Numbered from the stretch's first letter, positions 35,393-47,256 are shown. The stretch: 64,000 nucleotides of DNA from Clarkia xantiana subsp. parviflora (GCA_036873135.1 JAPTYO010000015.1:3432839-3496838); one strand, 5' to 3'. Numbers and translations are program-made. The notes: generated from the sequence alone by a model not told the origin.

Positions 35393-36005
35393 CGATTTTG
35401 ACCCGGACATAACGACGTTACACATGATACGTCAAATTCCGGACGCGTCAAGTCACAAAATCTCCAAAGATGCTCAAGGGCACATTAGGGAAATTATTAT
35501 AAAATATATTTTAAATTATTTTGAATTTATTTAATATTTTCGGAATTTTTAAAAAATATATATAATAATTAGTTTTTTTATTTTTAGAAAATTATCTGTA
35601 AGATATTTATCTTTAGATATTATTTTTTTATTCAAAAAAATAATTATCTGTAAAGATAAATATCCTTATGAATATTCTCTAGAATAATTATATGTTAGCA
35701 ATTTTATTTAAATTTTATCTGTAATCTAGACTAGGTTTTTAGTATAAATAGGGGTCTAGGTTTACATTGTAGAGGACACACAGAAAAACACAAGAAAAAG
35801 CAATAATACATTATTTCTCGGGGTCTGCACAATTTTTGTCTTCTAGTACTCAGAATTTTTTATTTTTTTTCATCTGATTCCCGCTGGTGGCTGATCATCC
35901 CGTCGGAGGCCGTGCCGGCGACCTTCAGCTCCGACACACCTGCCCGCCCTACCACCGCCGGAGGTCTTCGCCACGCTGCTGTCCCGCCGGACCACGACGA
36001 CGACC

Positions 36006-36102
<97 letters not shown>

Positions 36103-37068
36103 ATCTCTCTCTCTTACGGCTACAGCAGCTCCTGCCAGCCCTTTGCTGTTGCCGTGCCGCCCTATCGCCCTGCCCCCCGCCGGAAACCTAGGAGCTTCGT
36201 CGCTGCTAGCCCCGCCAGTCATCGCCGGAAGCCCGCCGAGTCACCGAAGTCAATTGCTGCTGTTTCCTGCGACCATCTCTGCTGCTAGCTCGTCGTCTAG
36301 ATCTCTTCCCGCCGTAAGGAAATTCACCTCGTGTCGCCAGGCCGCCCATCATTGTCGTTGCCGTCCACTGCTGCTGTTGTCCGTGGCTGACACCGGCCGG
36401 CTCCCAGCTCCCCCGTACAGCCGGCCCGCTTCATATTCTTCAAACGGGAAGTCCGCTGCTTTCCCTTTTTTTTTAATTAATTAATAGTTTATTATTAATA
36501 TTTTGTTATTATATTTTCTGTTTTATATTATTATCATTATATTACAATTAATTAATAATTTAAATGTAATTAGTTAGATTTAATTGATAGTTTAAATGTA
36601 GTTGGTAAAATTTAATTAGTAGTTTAATTTAAAGTGACTAAGTTTAATTTAATAGCATGTTAAAAGTTTTTTAGTATTTTAGACTTCATTTTTAATAGGA
36701 GTTATAGGTTATAATTAATTTTTAGATTTAAGATTATATTTGGTAATATCTTCTGCATATGATGAAATTTGATTAATTTTGAAATTGTTAGATTAATTTA
36801 GTGTAATGTATGAATAAGCAATAAAATTGGCAAATTTGTGAATTGAGTACCAAAATGGCGTGATTAATTCCATGAGTTTTAATTCGTAACAAAACCCCCG
36901 AACTCGTATTTCTGATCGTAGACTGATTTAATACCTAGGTGTTTAAGTAGTTATTCGCTTAGGTAATTTAGGATTCTAGTTAGCCTAATAATTAACTAGT
37001 GGCGACTCTTTTTCAAATTCGCACGTTTTCAAAACGTAATCCACCGTAAGTTAGATTTAGGTCTGACA
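35393..37068 (+). repeat. 3' LTR of element F (1676 bp)
   Basis: Matches 17087-18711 with scattered substitutions and a longer (CT)n run at about 36009-36114. Ends GGTCTGACA, then the target duplication CTCTC. Confidence 0.93.
36009..36114. repeat. (CT)n run in F 3' LTR
   Basis: About 106 bp of CT repeats, giving open serine-leucine or arginine-glutamate frames that are not genes. Confidence 0.97.
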
Positions 37069-37624
37069 CTCTCTTTGTCATATGCGTTACAACTGATTGA
37101 GTGACTCCCAACATTCCCCCTAACTTAAATTTAATAAATAAAAAAGGAGAGCTCAAGCTGATGAACTAAATTTCCGAAAGACCATCAATAAATGATTGTT
37201 AATTTCTCGAAATGAGAAGCAAACTACATGTTGAGCATTTTATCTATTAATTACCCCCATTAAATTTCGACGAAATGACTTAGTTACTGGTGGATATAAT
37301 TTCGACGGTTCTTCTCTGCTTTGAGTATTATAAGTTTTTATTATTACCTGTTCTATTTGTGGATTTAGTTATTCATGTGTCATTGACACTTTTTTCCTCT
37401 ATCACTTGAATAGTCATTTAACTATCCATATGTTGCAATAAAACAAATTAACTATTAATATGATAGAACAATTATTTAGATAATATATGTTATTATTCAA
37501 TAAATTCTCTAAAAATATTAATTATATAATCTCCTTTCAAGTATTTTAATATTTAACATAATTTCATCACATTTACAACAGAAAATATCGAACTCCACGC
37601 AATGCGCGGGGGCAAAATACCTAG
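37069..37624 (+). mobile_element. 3' end of a Helitron (first of three), left part unclear
   Basis: Ends with a short GC palindrome 'cacgcaatgcgcggg' followed by 'ggcaaaatac' and CTAG at 37621-37624, which fits the Helitron rule of a 3' hairpin just before CTRR. The 5' end was not found; F may have inserted into this Helitron. No Rep/helicase sequence is present. Confidence 0.55.
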
Positions 37625-39217
37625 TCTATATCTATATCTATCTATATATAATATAATTCTGATGAATTTAATATGAGATTGACAAGTAATAAAACTTACC
37701 TCTGACGTGTATAAATAATACAATCTAATTGGTACATTTCATACAATCTCTCACTTGGTTGATGTGGCAATGTACACATAAGCCTCACTCATTGCTTGGA
37801 TGATCTCCAAGCTCCTCACATTGCATCAAAATGACCGTTTTTTATTATGAAGCGTTACAAAACTTGATCAAAGTGTGTAAGAAATCATTAAATCATTACA
37901 TTTGATAAAGAATGATTGAAATAGATGAAAATAAACAATTTTGATAATTATTTTGAATCAATGTCTAGAGAATTTTATAAGAGGTAAAAAAGTTCCATAA
38001 CGAATCACGATAAATCCGTGTTTCTCATACAAATGGGGGATTTTATAAAAGATACGTCTATGAACATCTACACTTTTTTAAAATGGTAAGATAATTCCAC
38101 TTCAATGCTTATGATTTTTCCATTGTAATTTATCAAACTTTCTTAATTAGTTTACACACCGAATATACATACCTTATAAATCTTTCCCATTATTCTTTGT
38201 TGAAATCTATTAAATAATTTGTTTATTCTATATATTCTCTATATTATTAAATTATTAAACATTACCGTATTTATAAATTGGCCAAGATTACCATATATGT
38301 CCTTAATAATTTTTAGTATGAATTTTTTTGTAATCTTAGTGAATTAAGGTGCAGTCAAATTAAGGTGTGAATATGAGCTCCACATTTGAACATCTATAAT
38401 TAAACATTTTTATAGCCATAAATATTTTCTGTTAAAGTCTTAACCAATAATAAAACCATGTATTAGCCATAATAATAATAATAATAAAGCTATATATTTA
38501 GTTATTAATATAAATTATTATAACGTGGGGATAACCGTTTGAATAGACTAAATTATTAGTTTATTTAAAAATTTATAAAAATATTATATTATTAATGATG
38601 AGATATAATTCAATTTGGCCAAAAAATATATATTTCAATTTCATTCATTATTAAGTTAATCTCCAATTAATAATTGTATGAAATATTTCATTACTAATAG
38701 TTATTACTATATGTGCTAATATGTATTAATTAATTAAAAAAAGTATTATTAATTTAAATATTCATATTAAATACTCATTGACTATTTTTTGGATTAAAAA
38801 TATAATAGTTTATTTTCTGAAATGAATTTTAAACCTTTTTTCAGTATAATTTATTCATGGAAAATTCTTAAATAGAATTAATATAACATGCTTAATACTT
38901 CTTCGTACTTCACCGGATTAAATACATCGAGATTATATATATAGATAATATAGATAGATTGTGTAAAAATAACTAATTATGTACCATGTCGATATCAACA
39001 ATCTTTTTTTTTTTTTGTGAAATCAACTTCCTACATTAAATCCAAATACATATATATATATATATAATTTGTTTAATATTTTTGTATTTTTAATTTGTTT
39101 TTGATAAATATATATTTTTTTTTGCCAAATTATAAATAAATAAATATACTTATTATCAATATTATTTTGTTTTATACTATTAAATTTATATCCGCGCAAA
39201 GCGCGGACAATATCTAG
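37625..39217 (+). mobile_element. Non-autonomous Helitron 2 (about 1.6 kb)
   Basis: Starts TCTATATCTATATC directly after the previous CTAG and ends with the hairpin 'ccgcgcaaagcgcgg' (39192-39206), 'acaatat' and CTAG (39214-39217). It is AT-rich, with no ORF or recognised gene fragment inside. Confidence 0.7.
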
Positions 39218-40654
39218 TCTATATATCTATATCTATATATATATAGAAACAACAGGAGAGAGGATCTATATATAATATAATTTAGGTACACTTCTAAGGG
39301 CAGGCTAATAACTAAGATTTTTGCCATGTCACCAAAAAGCATTTTGATTGGTTGATAATTGGTTTTGTAACTTCTTCATATGTTACACATTATTCAATTC
39401 TTTAATCTGATTTTTTCTACATGTATATTATTTAATCTTGATTAGTATACTAATTCACATTCTTCATATTTATATTCTAATAGTTTTTGTGAGTTTTACA
39501 AAATTAATTTGTGCAACATGTACTTAACAATTAGGGTATCAATTTGTAAAAAATGTAAAATTTTAACTTAACAAAAGATTCTTATAAGAATTCTTAAGAA
39601 TAAAATGTGTATTGCCTCTTTCAATTTAAATAATTTTTAAGAAAAAAAAATTCATGCATGCTTACTTTCATTAAAAGTTTAAAACAACCTCTTTTTTCAC
39701 ATATTTTGTCACCTTTGTAATTATTTCTAAAACTAACTATAATATAACCATTGTTAAAAAAATCAAAAGTATGTTTATGCTTTTAAAATTCGCTAGTAAA
39801 CTCTTAATTTTTTTTTTCTTTTAATGTTTGAATTACACCAACATCAATTGGCAATATATCATTGCATATTGTAGTAAAATTATAAATGATGAATTTATTA
39901 CTACTTTTTACGTAGAGTGCGAGTAAGATATCATAGTAATATAATAAAAACAATGGAAATATTTGGAAATTGAAAGTAGATGTGTTTTGATAAAACCTAC
40001 CAATTCTTATCCTCTATCTGTTACTATTCTAATTAATTTTTAAGTTCTCCGTCCATGAATTTTCATCTTTGTCTTGTATATATGTCTTATACTCTTCTTA
40101 TTGGTTTTGTTCATTTCACTGCTAAAATGATTTGTAATCTCCGCATTCAGTTAAATCGATCTAAAAAATTAACACAATGTCGAATGAAAATTGCTTCTTC
40201 GAGCAGAATACTAGGATTAAGATCCCTTCAATCGGTCTCGGCACCCGGAATATCGATCACTCCCTCATTTCTGATACCCTCGCTGTGATCGTTAAGGTAA
40301 CTTTTTTTTAGGGTACTCGAAAGATGACAATTTTGGTTTAAATTAGTTTTTACTGATTAAACTGCAGATTGGCTACGCTAACTTTATTGGGCTCATAGTA
40401 TGGCAAAGAGAAGGATGCATATTTTTGTGTAGATAGTTTTTTTTTTTTTTTTTAATTTTTTCTGGATATTTTTGTGCATTACATGCTTCACTTGATAAAT
40501 AAAACGTAAATAATATTTAAAAAACGGTGGAAAAACAACCTAAATTAGCTCATAAATATTTATAATTTATCATCTATATAATTAATACATAACATAAACA
40601 CAAACAAAAATTATAAAAATATCAACCCGCGCAATGCGCGGAGCAAATACCTAG
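39218..40654 (+). mobile_element. Non-autonomous Helitron 3 with a captured gene fragment (about 1.4 kb)
   Basis: Starts TCTATATATCTATATC and ends with the hairpin 'cccgcgcaatgcgcgg' (about 40626-40641), 'agcaaatac', CTAG (40651-40654), then T. It contains an aldo-keto reductase fragment near its 3' end. It has no Rep/helicase ORF, so it would be mobilised in trans. Confidence 0.7.
40177..40425 (+). pseudogene. Aldo-keto reductase gene fragment inside Helitron 3
   Basis: ATG 40177 opens an exon of 40 codons, 40177-40296, whose product contains 'FFEQNTRIKIPSIGLGT', very like the N-terminus of plant NADPH-dependent aldo-keto reductases (usual 'LNTGxKIPxxGLGTW'). A GT-AG intron can be placed at 40297-40367 ('gtaac...actgcag'). 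The next exon starts 'attggctac' (IGY), and a few codons later, in a shifted frame, 'YGKEKD' corresponds to the family's 'YGNEKEIG'. The catalytic Asp-Tyr-Lys-His set is not present because the fragment ends near 40425. It is therefore a captured 5' gene piece with exon-intron-exon structure, already frameshifted. Confidence 0.75.
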
Positions 40655-41880
40655 TAAGATATGAGATATATGGCTGCCACGTCAGCAATTCTGCATTCAT
40701 CCAGAGCTTGACATCTCATCCAGTCGAACCAGTTTGGTCCACGAGCGAACCGTCCAAGCAATTGGACCGGTGTCCATTTAAAACGGAGACCCACGCTGAT
40801 TTATTTCTCCTCAATTATTTACTGCCCTTTCTTCTTCACCTGTTTCTTTTCCATCAATTTGCCATTAAACTTCACAGCCTCCTCCTAATCTCCTCATCTC
40901 CAGCTTCATCATAATCTCTTCGATTCTCCCCTCTCGCACGAGGTTCTGTCTTCATCATCCGATCCTGTTTGTCCACGAGGATGTCAAGCCGGCTGCAGCG
41001 GCGGATGACGAGTTCGACCCTGATGCTCTCCTCAAACGACGAAGCAGTTGCCCGCCATAAATCTACCATGGTGCCCTATATAGACAGTCATTTGATAATC
41101 TACAGAGATCTATACGACTGATAGGTGAAGATCGAAGACCTGTGTCTATTAAAGGTCCCCTTTCCTAACCAACACAGAAACCACTGATTTTGATTTCTTT
41201 GGGTTCTCTCTTTAATTTGCCTCTTAACAAAGCTAGTCGAATTCCATGGGAGTTATTTCAGTGAGTTATTTGGAAAAAAAAAAAAAAAAACTTAGTGAGC
41301 TATTTTTGATTCAATTTTGATCAATTTCACAGGTGTTCAAGGTGATTGATTTTTTCCTGATCCTAAGAAGGTATGATCTGTATTTTTTGATACAAATTCT
41401 GTTGTTTCATGTCTGAGTTAATATATTTTCTTAATCATTTAGGTAACTTAACCTATCACTAATATCTTTATCACTATAAATTAACTAGATATATTGATAG
41501 TTATATATATATCTATATATTAATGTGAACTTCTCCATATATTTCCAATTATAGATATATTGTCACCTTTAATAAAAAATTAAAGCATGGTAAATAATAT
41601 TTGACCTATACTTTGGCCGAAACATGTTAACTTGGGGCCTAAGAAATAAAAAAATTTACCTTTTAAATTCCCTAGAGTTTGGCCGAAACTAACAATTGGA
41701 AATAAGTGGTCAAATTACAAGATCAAATTTTACTAAGATCTACAATCCAATGTTTGATTTTGATAAAAGTCACGTTTTTCTTGAATATTATGAACATCAA
41801 ATTTTATTAATAACATCATGAAATTTCGGCACTAACAATTAAAAAAATCGGAAATTTTAAAATTTCACTATTCAAAATTT
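40655..41880 (+). other. Unassigned stretch with gene-like pyrimidine-rich leader
   Basis: 40740-40930 is rich in TTC/CTC like a plant 5' UTR. An open stretch at about 40960-41059 reads 'HEDVKPAAAADDEFDPDALL' and then stops; I cannot assign it to a family. The rest is AT-rich, with a short poly-A at 41275-41290. It could be another captured gene piece or a decayed host gene. Confidence 0.35.
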
Positions 41881-42700
41881 CGGCCAACATCTTTAAAAAT
41901 CAATAACATCAATTTATCAAAATCATGAACTCCTAACACAGGCTCAGATACCACTATTGGATTACGGGGCTAAATACTACAGAAACATAAACATGGTACA
42001 TGCTAGTAATTACTATTACGCAGCGGAAGATGCACACATACCTTAATCGCTTTCCATAGTCCCAAGATCTTGCTAAGGGAGTTCTCGATCCACCGGATGG
42101 ATCCCGTATAGGTTCTTGTTAAGGAAGCCCTACGCGGTATAGTCTCCACAACAAAGCCTCATATCGATTCTTGGCAGGGACAGATCTCTGGAGTGTTTTG
42201 CTCAAAGAAAATTGGCACACCCTTGGTGTTGGTGAGGTTCGGCCGAATATGGTGTGTGTTAGGGAGGATGATTTTCTCTCAAATTACGACAAAGGAGGAA
42301 TTTGTGAATTATCTAATAAAATCCCTAACACTCTCTATTTATAGAAGGAGCAAAGTGGACAAATGTCCACTTTGCCCACTCCTAATATTTGGCCGGCCTT
42401 GGTGTATAAGGGAGGCCCAATTTTGGGCCTCTCATGTCAATTGGGATTTGGGTCAAGTCCAGTTTCCGTAATGTGACATTTACCTAATTTTTCTAATGTG
42501 ACAATTACCAAATTGTCTTAGGTAACATATACATATTAATGGGCTTCCATTTACGGCGCCCAATCACCATATGCTAACAACTAATATCTTCCTTGAGAGC
42601 TTACAAATTCTTGATTTGCGGCCATTTGCGCAGTGCTTCCATCCTACCAAAATGGAGTGGAAAATGTTTTAGAGTTGGCGAAACGAACGACACATAATTT
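41880..42700 (-). mobile_element. Copia fragment with one LTR and two gag scraps
   Basis: Related to the array at 11116-16712. On the minus strand: a gag scrap about 42680-42600 ('LHFGRMEALRKW'-like), immediately the LTR (42579-41955), a PBS 'tggtatctgagcc' (about 41942-41954) and the start of gag with the same 'atgattttgataaattg' as in the array. Nearly all internal DNA is gone. Confidence 0.75.
41955..42579 (-). repeat. Copia LTR (625 bp)
   Basis: Minus strand TGTTAGCATATGGTG... to ...CCGTAATCCAATA. The terminal base pattern at the 3' end has mutated from the expected CTAACA. About 70-80 percent similar by eye to LTRs 1-3. Confidence 0.8.
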
Positions 42701-42899
42701 ATTTTTTTTTAAATGATGATGCATGCTTTAAAAGTAAAATTTCCACTAATATTCATGCCACAATTACAATTACAACATTATAAAAGTAAGATTACAAATG
42801 GACCCCTATCCTATACACCATAAAATCTAATGGTCGAGAATGACAAAGCGTAAACAAAAACCACACATGTACGCATATCGGCAGGATTGAAGCTTCACG

Positions 42900-44506
42900 T
42901 AGTGTGTGCTTTTCTTTATTCTATGGTTGGTTCCACTTATAGATTCCCGACAATGTGGTTTCCTCACCCCCCATCATGGGGATCACAAGACCTACACAAA
43001 CGAGTCGAATTTTTCGGAGTCGTACCGGCGGCCCTGCTGCTCCGATCGTAACGTATTAAATCTCGGGAATACCTAGTCGCCTTGGGTTTTAGGCGTTTCA
43101 TCCTTATTCTAAAGTGGTACGTGCAAGTTTAATCAAAAACCCAAAACATTAGTAAAAAAACTTGTACCTTTTACTCCAAAAAAAAAAAAAAAATTAGAAC
43201 GTCTAAATTAAACTAAAACATGGCTAATAAACAATTTTAACAAACTTGAACCCTCTAAAAAAAATCATCCACAGCAAAGTCGCCAAATTGTCAGACCTAA
43301 AATCTGACATAAGGCGATTACGTTTTGAAAACGTGCATTGAAAGAGTCGCCACTATTAATTTTGGCTAACTAGAAACCTAAATTACCAAGGTAAATAACG
43401 AATTAAACACCTAATCATATTAATCGGTCTGCGATAAAAAATTTGAGTTTTGGGATTTTGTTACGAAGTAAGAATTTTTTTTTAATTACGCCCTTTCGGT
43501 ACTTAATTAACCTACTTACCGATTTGAAAATTTAAACATGCGTTACGGCGTATTAATTTAACGATATCAAATTAAACTAATTTTTATGCGCAAATTATTA
43601 ACGACAAACCTAAGACTAAAAAAAACTATTAAGCATCCAAAACTCCTAATTGAGATAAAATCTAAATAAAACCAAGCATGCTCAAAATCATGATACATTT
43701 TAATAATTACATGTTAACACATATACATAAAAACATGCTATCTAATTAGATTTACATTTTAACTATCTAACTAACATGATATAATAATAAAAATAATAAC
43801 TGAATAATCAGAAAATAAATAAAAATAATAATTAACTAATTAAATAATAATAATAATAATTAAATAAATGCGAAAAATTAAAAAAAAAAAAAAAGCAAAA
43901 CAGCGCAACGCAATGCAGCGAAGGTATATGAGGGAGTACATGTGACTGCAACGGAAGAACTTGCCGGCACTGGAGCAACGAGGATGACGGCGACGGAGGG
44001 ACAACGGAGCAGGGCACGAGGAAGTCGACAACAACAGCGGAACCACGACAGAGGAACGAGCTCCGGCGAATCAGACGGACAGCAACGACGAACGATGGGC
44101 AACACCGGGCAGAGCTGGCGGGACGAACAGCAACGGCGAGGACCAACCAGACGGCGGGCGAGTCGCGAGTGCAAGGACGAAGGTCCGACGATGGGTGGCG
44201 TGGCTTGCCGAGATAGAGCGGCGAAGTCGACGTCAAAGGGCGGAGCTCCGGTGATGGTAGCAGCAAGTAAAAAAAGCGTGAGAGAGAAGGGCTTGCACGA
44301 AAATCGAGACCAATATATTTTATTATAATTTTATGTTTTGGTTGATGTCATTTTACATTTTACTAGACTACTCTATATATAGCTATACTAAGACCTAGGC
44401 TTTAGCCTAAATTAGGAAACAAATTTGACTGATTTATTCTCATTAATACCAAATAATCTGAAAATATATGCTAAATAATCATGAAATTTAGGTGTTTAGA
44501 GTCAGC
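42900..44506 (-). mobile_element. Element G: 5' LTR and leader of an F-like element, truncated
   Basis: On the minus strand the LTR ends GTCTGACA at 43289, followed by PBS 'tggcgactttgctgtgga' (43268-43285) and a leader that matches F's leader at 29450-29640. The internal part stops near 42900. The LTR (43289 to about 44506) has the same architecture as F's: AT-rich, a GC-rich middle at 43910-44300 and a TATA-rich site near 44375. It is only partly similar in sequence, so G is a different family. The outer LTR limit is uncertain. Frames in the GC-rich part are not genes. Confidence 0.75.
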
Positions 44507-45047
44507 ACCCGCCAACCGTCGTTGTCCTCCCATTGTCGCTGCTACCCGCCAATCACCGCCAACCGTCGACCGCCGCCGCCGCACGCCTTCCCGACTACCG
44601 CCTTCCGCCGTTGCCCGCCAACCGACCGACTCGCCAACCGCCCACCCGCCACCGCCGCTGCTCGCCAACTGCTGCCACTGCTAGCCCGACGTCGTCCGCC
44701 TGCCGCCGCCACTTGCTCACTACGATATCTCAATTTTTTCCATTTATGAATTGAATATTTCATATTTAGTATTGTTAATTTGATTAATATAGATTAAAAA
44801 AATGTATATATATGTCAGTGGGCTTATTCCATTCCTTTACATATAACATTCTATGAACCAAACATTGGAATTGGAATACTCATTATTTATTCCTCAAGTC
44901 AACCAAACAATATTATATTAATATTACATATTCTTTATTCCCTATTCCTATTCCCTATTTCTTATTTCATATTCCACGAGGTAGGAGATGAGGTAGGGAA
45001 ACTGTGGTAGGAAATCTCCATCCCACAAAAATTGGTATTACATTGCA

Positions 45048-45083
<36 letters not shown>

Positions 45084-45240
45084 TAATTAATTAATTTAGT
45101 TGGTATATTTATTTGAAATAATTTATTCAAATTAAATGAAACACTACTAAACATATTCAAAAGCGGGGGTTACTTTTCCAAGTGTATCTTTAAAATGATA
45201 GAATCAAAAGCAGCGCAGCGGTTAATAAAGTGTATCTTTT
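44507..45240. other. GC-rich low-complexity stretch then AT-rich DNA
   Basis: 44507-44720 is made of 'ccgccaaccg'-like proline/arginine-type low-complexity DNA, open in several frames, resembling the GC-rich middle of Tat LTRs. 44740-45240 is AT-rich without a gene. Confidence 0.4.
45048..45080. repeat. (ATT)n microsatellite
   Basis: About 11 ATT trinucleotides followed by 'aattaattaatt'. Confidence 0.95.
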
Positions 45241-45505
45241 ATATATTAAATATATCAATTTTTTTTAAAATAAAAATAAATAATGTAGCGGCACTTTCTA
45301 ATGTGCCGTAGGTTTATATTATGGCACTTTGTTAAAAGTGCTGCTATGTTAATATTGCGGCCGTTTGACGCGTGTGCGTCACTTACAAAAGTTCCGTAAT
45401 TAACATACTGACACTGCATACCTCGACTTTCCTAAAAAACGTCGTTGTGAAAATTGCCGCTGTATGAGCTTAAAAGTATCGTTATGTGCACTTTTTCCTG
45501 TAGTA
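45240..45505 (-). mobile_element. CACTA-like transposon end (right type)
   Basis: On the minus strand it begins TACTACAGGAAAAAGTGC and shows subterminal 'ggcacttt' / 'agtgccgc' palindromes like those at 10870-11115. The first C of CACTA is changed to T. The next three bases outside do not match the three bases left of 10870, so a pair forming one element is possible but unproven. Confidence 0.6.
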
Positions 45506-45849
45506 CGATAAGATAAGAACTTACATGGAGGACTCTAACTTTAACTTTTCCAGTCCTAAATTGTGTGAGTAATGTAAATATATATATAAAAAAATTATTA
45601 ACATAGAGACAGGCCTACAACGTCACGAGGGAAGGCAGACAACAAGTGCAGAGAGTAATGGGTAGAAGCACAAGACACATTCAGTGGCGGAGCCACGAAC
45701 TAGGATCACTACTTTAAATTAAGATTACAGATAGATATATATTTTATAATAGAACCACAAAAAAAACGTTGGGGATTTAATTGCATGGCTATCATTACTT
45801 GGACGACTGTCGATCTATACGATCAATATCATCCAGCCAGCAAGCTATT
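45506..45849. other. Unassigned DNA left of element B; former upstream flank of the UGT gene
   Basis: B's near-duplication (CTATT / TTATT) implies that this DNA was once continuous with 57232 onward, i.e. the upstream region of the UGT pseudogene. It contains 'gtggcggagccacg', a motif seen in several plant repeats, and nothing coding. Confidence 0.5.
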
Positions 45850-46610
45850 TGTTGGATCACGGGCGAAGCTCCGTTACGTCCTTGACGGAATGCTCTGGAC
45901 TCCTGGGCTCCGCGTAATCCTGCAAAAGGGGATGACCTGGGTGGTGACCCAGAATCCCTCTCCGATGCTTAAATGAGTATACAATTAATGGGGTGGCAGC
46001 AGTATTCTAAGTGCGTATTAGAGTGTATGTGTTTTCTGGGGTAACCTCCTCCTTTATATAGAGGGAGGAGTTGCCCAGCTACCTATGACCATACTTGGCC
46101 GTTGTACCCATGATTCCGTGTATCTCGCCACGATTCCGTATATCTCGGTTGGGATTCCATATATCTCGCCCCACGCTCCGCGTATCTTACCCGTACTCCG
46201 CGTATCTCGGGCACGCCCTGCGTATCTCGGGGGATTTATCTTTATCTCTAACCGTCTCCCATTACTCTATCTAGTAGGCGGGTTTCTCGGTCATTATTCT
46301 CTGATCACAAGTCCCGACTCCTGTCGGAGACTCCAGAGTTGTCTCATTCTAGATCACCATCCAGGACCTTCAGTCTCTACGGGACAGGTCCAGCCTCTGC
46401 GGGGCTTTATTATCGGGGCCTTTACTAAGGCATATCGGGGCCTACTCAGAGGCTTCTTGTCGGGACCATTCAGCTCATATATCGGGACCGCTAAAGTCGG
46501 GACCCTTCATACTGGGCCTCTGGGCCTTCCAGGCTTTTCACGAGGCCCACTGGACCTACTCACCGTCCATTGGCTGTTAACGGGGCTAACGATTACATCG
46601 GAACCCATCA
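45850..46610 (-). repeat. 3' LTR of element B
   Basis: Minus-strand TGATGGGTTCC at 46610 to ...GATCCAACA at 45850, with the same sub-repeats and TATA-like box as A. Confidence 0.95.
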
Positions 46611-46622
46611 TTTGCCCCCAAG
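46611..46622 (-). other. Polypurine tract of element B
   Basis: Minus strand 'cttgggggcaaa' immediately before the 3' LTR. Confidence 0.8.
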
Positions 46623-47090
46623 ACATGGGGGACTTTTAGTTCGCCGTGTCTTTTATTCAGATCCTCTGATCTTGCTGTCGGAGGCTTTTGTCTTCATACC
46701 TCCCGATACCGTTGTCAGGGGCTTTTATCTTGCGCGTGGTTGTCGTATGACAGAGTTTCTCACTCATGATTACCTTGGGCCCACCAGACCCCATGGGCAG
46801 TTGCCAAATCCGAGGAGACTCCTCAGTTACTGTAGCATTAAATGCCTGGGGATAAGGAAACGACGTTTAAATCGCCGTGACTGTTGCTTTCTGAAAAAGC
46901 AGCTGTGACGTCACTCACGTCCCTTCCGTACCTATAATCTTGGCGATTAAGATCGTGTCGTTTCCTCTTCAACGGTGTAGATCAAGCCTATCCAGCTGTC
47001 TCTTCCGTACCGTCTTCATGATTTCAACGATTATGATCGAATCGTTTCATCTTCAACGGTCAAGATTAAGTGCCTCCAGTTGTCCTTTTT

Positions 47091-47100
47091 CTTATAAAAG
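47091..47100 (+). promoter_or_regulatory. TATA-like box of the antisense gene of B
   Basis: 'cttataaaag' 157 bp before ATG 47257. C has 'tataaaac' at 63268 and D 'tataaaaa' at 61906, with related flanks ('aaccct', 'ggcattattcag/c'). Conservation in three elements supports a real promoter read against the element. Confidence 0.65.
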
Positions 47101-47256
47101 CTAAAACCCTGGCATTATTCACTTCTTCTGCACTCTCTCGATTTCTGCTATTCTTGCATTCGAAGCTTCTCCTCCAAGTTCTCCCTGTTGCTCAAGTGAT
47201 CTCAGGCCTTTCAGCCTTTCCGATCTTCCATCACCTTTCCTCACCGATCACCAATC

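Larger units (their letters stand above)
17087..37068 (+). mobile_element. Element F: non-coding Tat/Ogre-like LTR retrotransposon, interrupted by E
   Basis: LTRs of about 1.63 and 1.68 kb (17087-18711 and 35393-37068) start TGTAAACACTCG and end GGTCTGACA, and are flanked by the perfect duplication CTCTC (17082-17086 and 37069-37073). A PBS follows the 5' LTR and a purine-rich PPT precedes the 3' LTR. Element E is inserted 63 bp inside. The remaining internal DNA (18712-18774 and 29408-35392, about 6 kb) has no gag, protease, RT or integrase; it is built of tandem-repeat blocks. This fits a large retrotransposon derivative (LARD) of the Tat/Ogre type that depends on other elements for its enzymes. 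Group placement rests on the PBS type and LTR style and is inferred. Confidence 0.9.

Noticed and set aside
34356..35425. Long open frames (about 300 codons) on both strands
   Set aside because: They follow from a 27-bp tandem repeat whose length is a multiple of three; no start context, domain or conservation.
43832..44328. GC-rich frames on both strands
   Set aside because: Match the GC-rich, non-coding middle of a Tat-type LTR (element G).
45680..45700. 'gtggcggagccacg' as an element terminus
   Set aside because: The motif is a palindrome found in many plant repeats; no partner end nearby.
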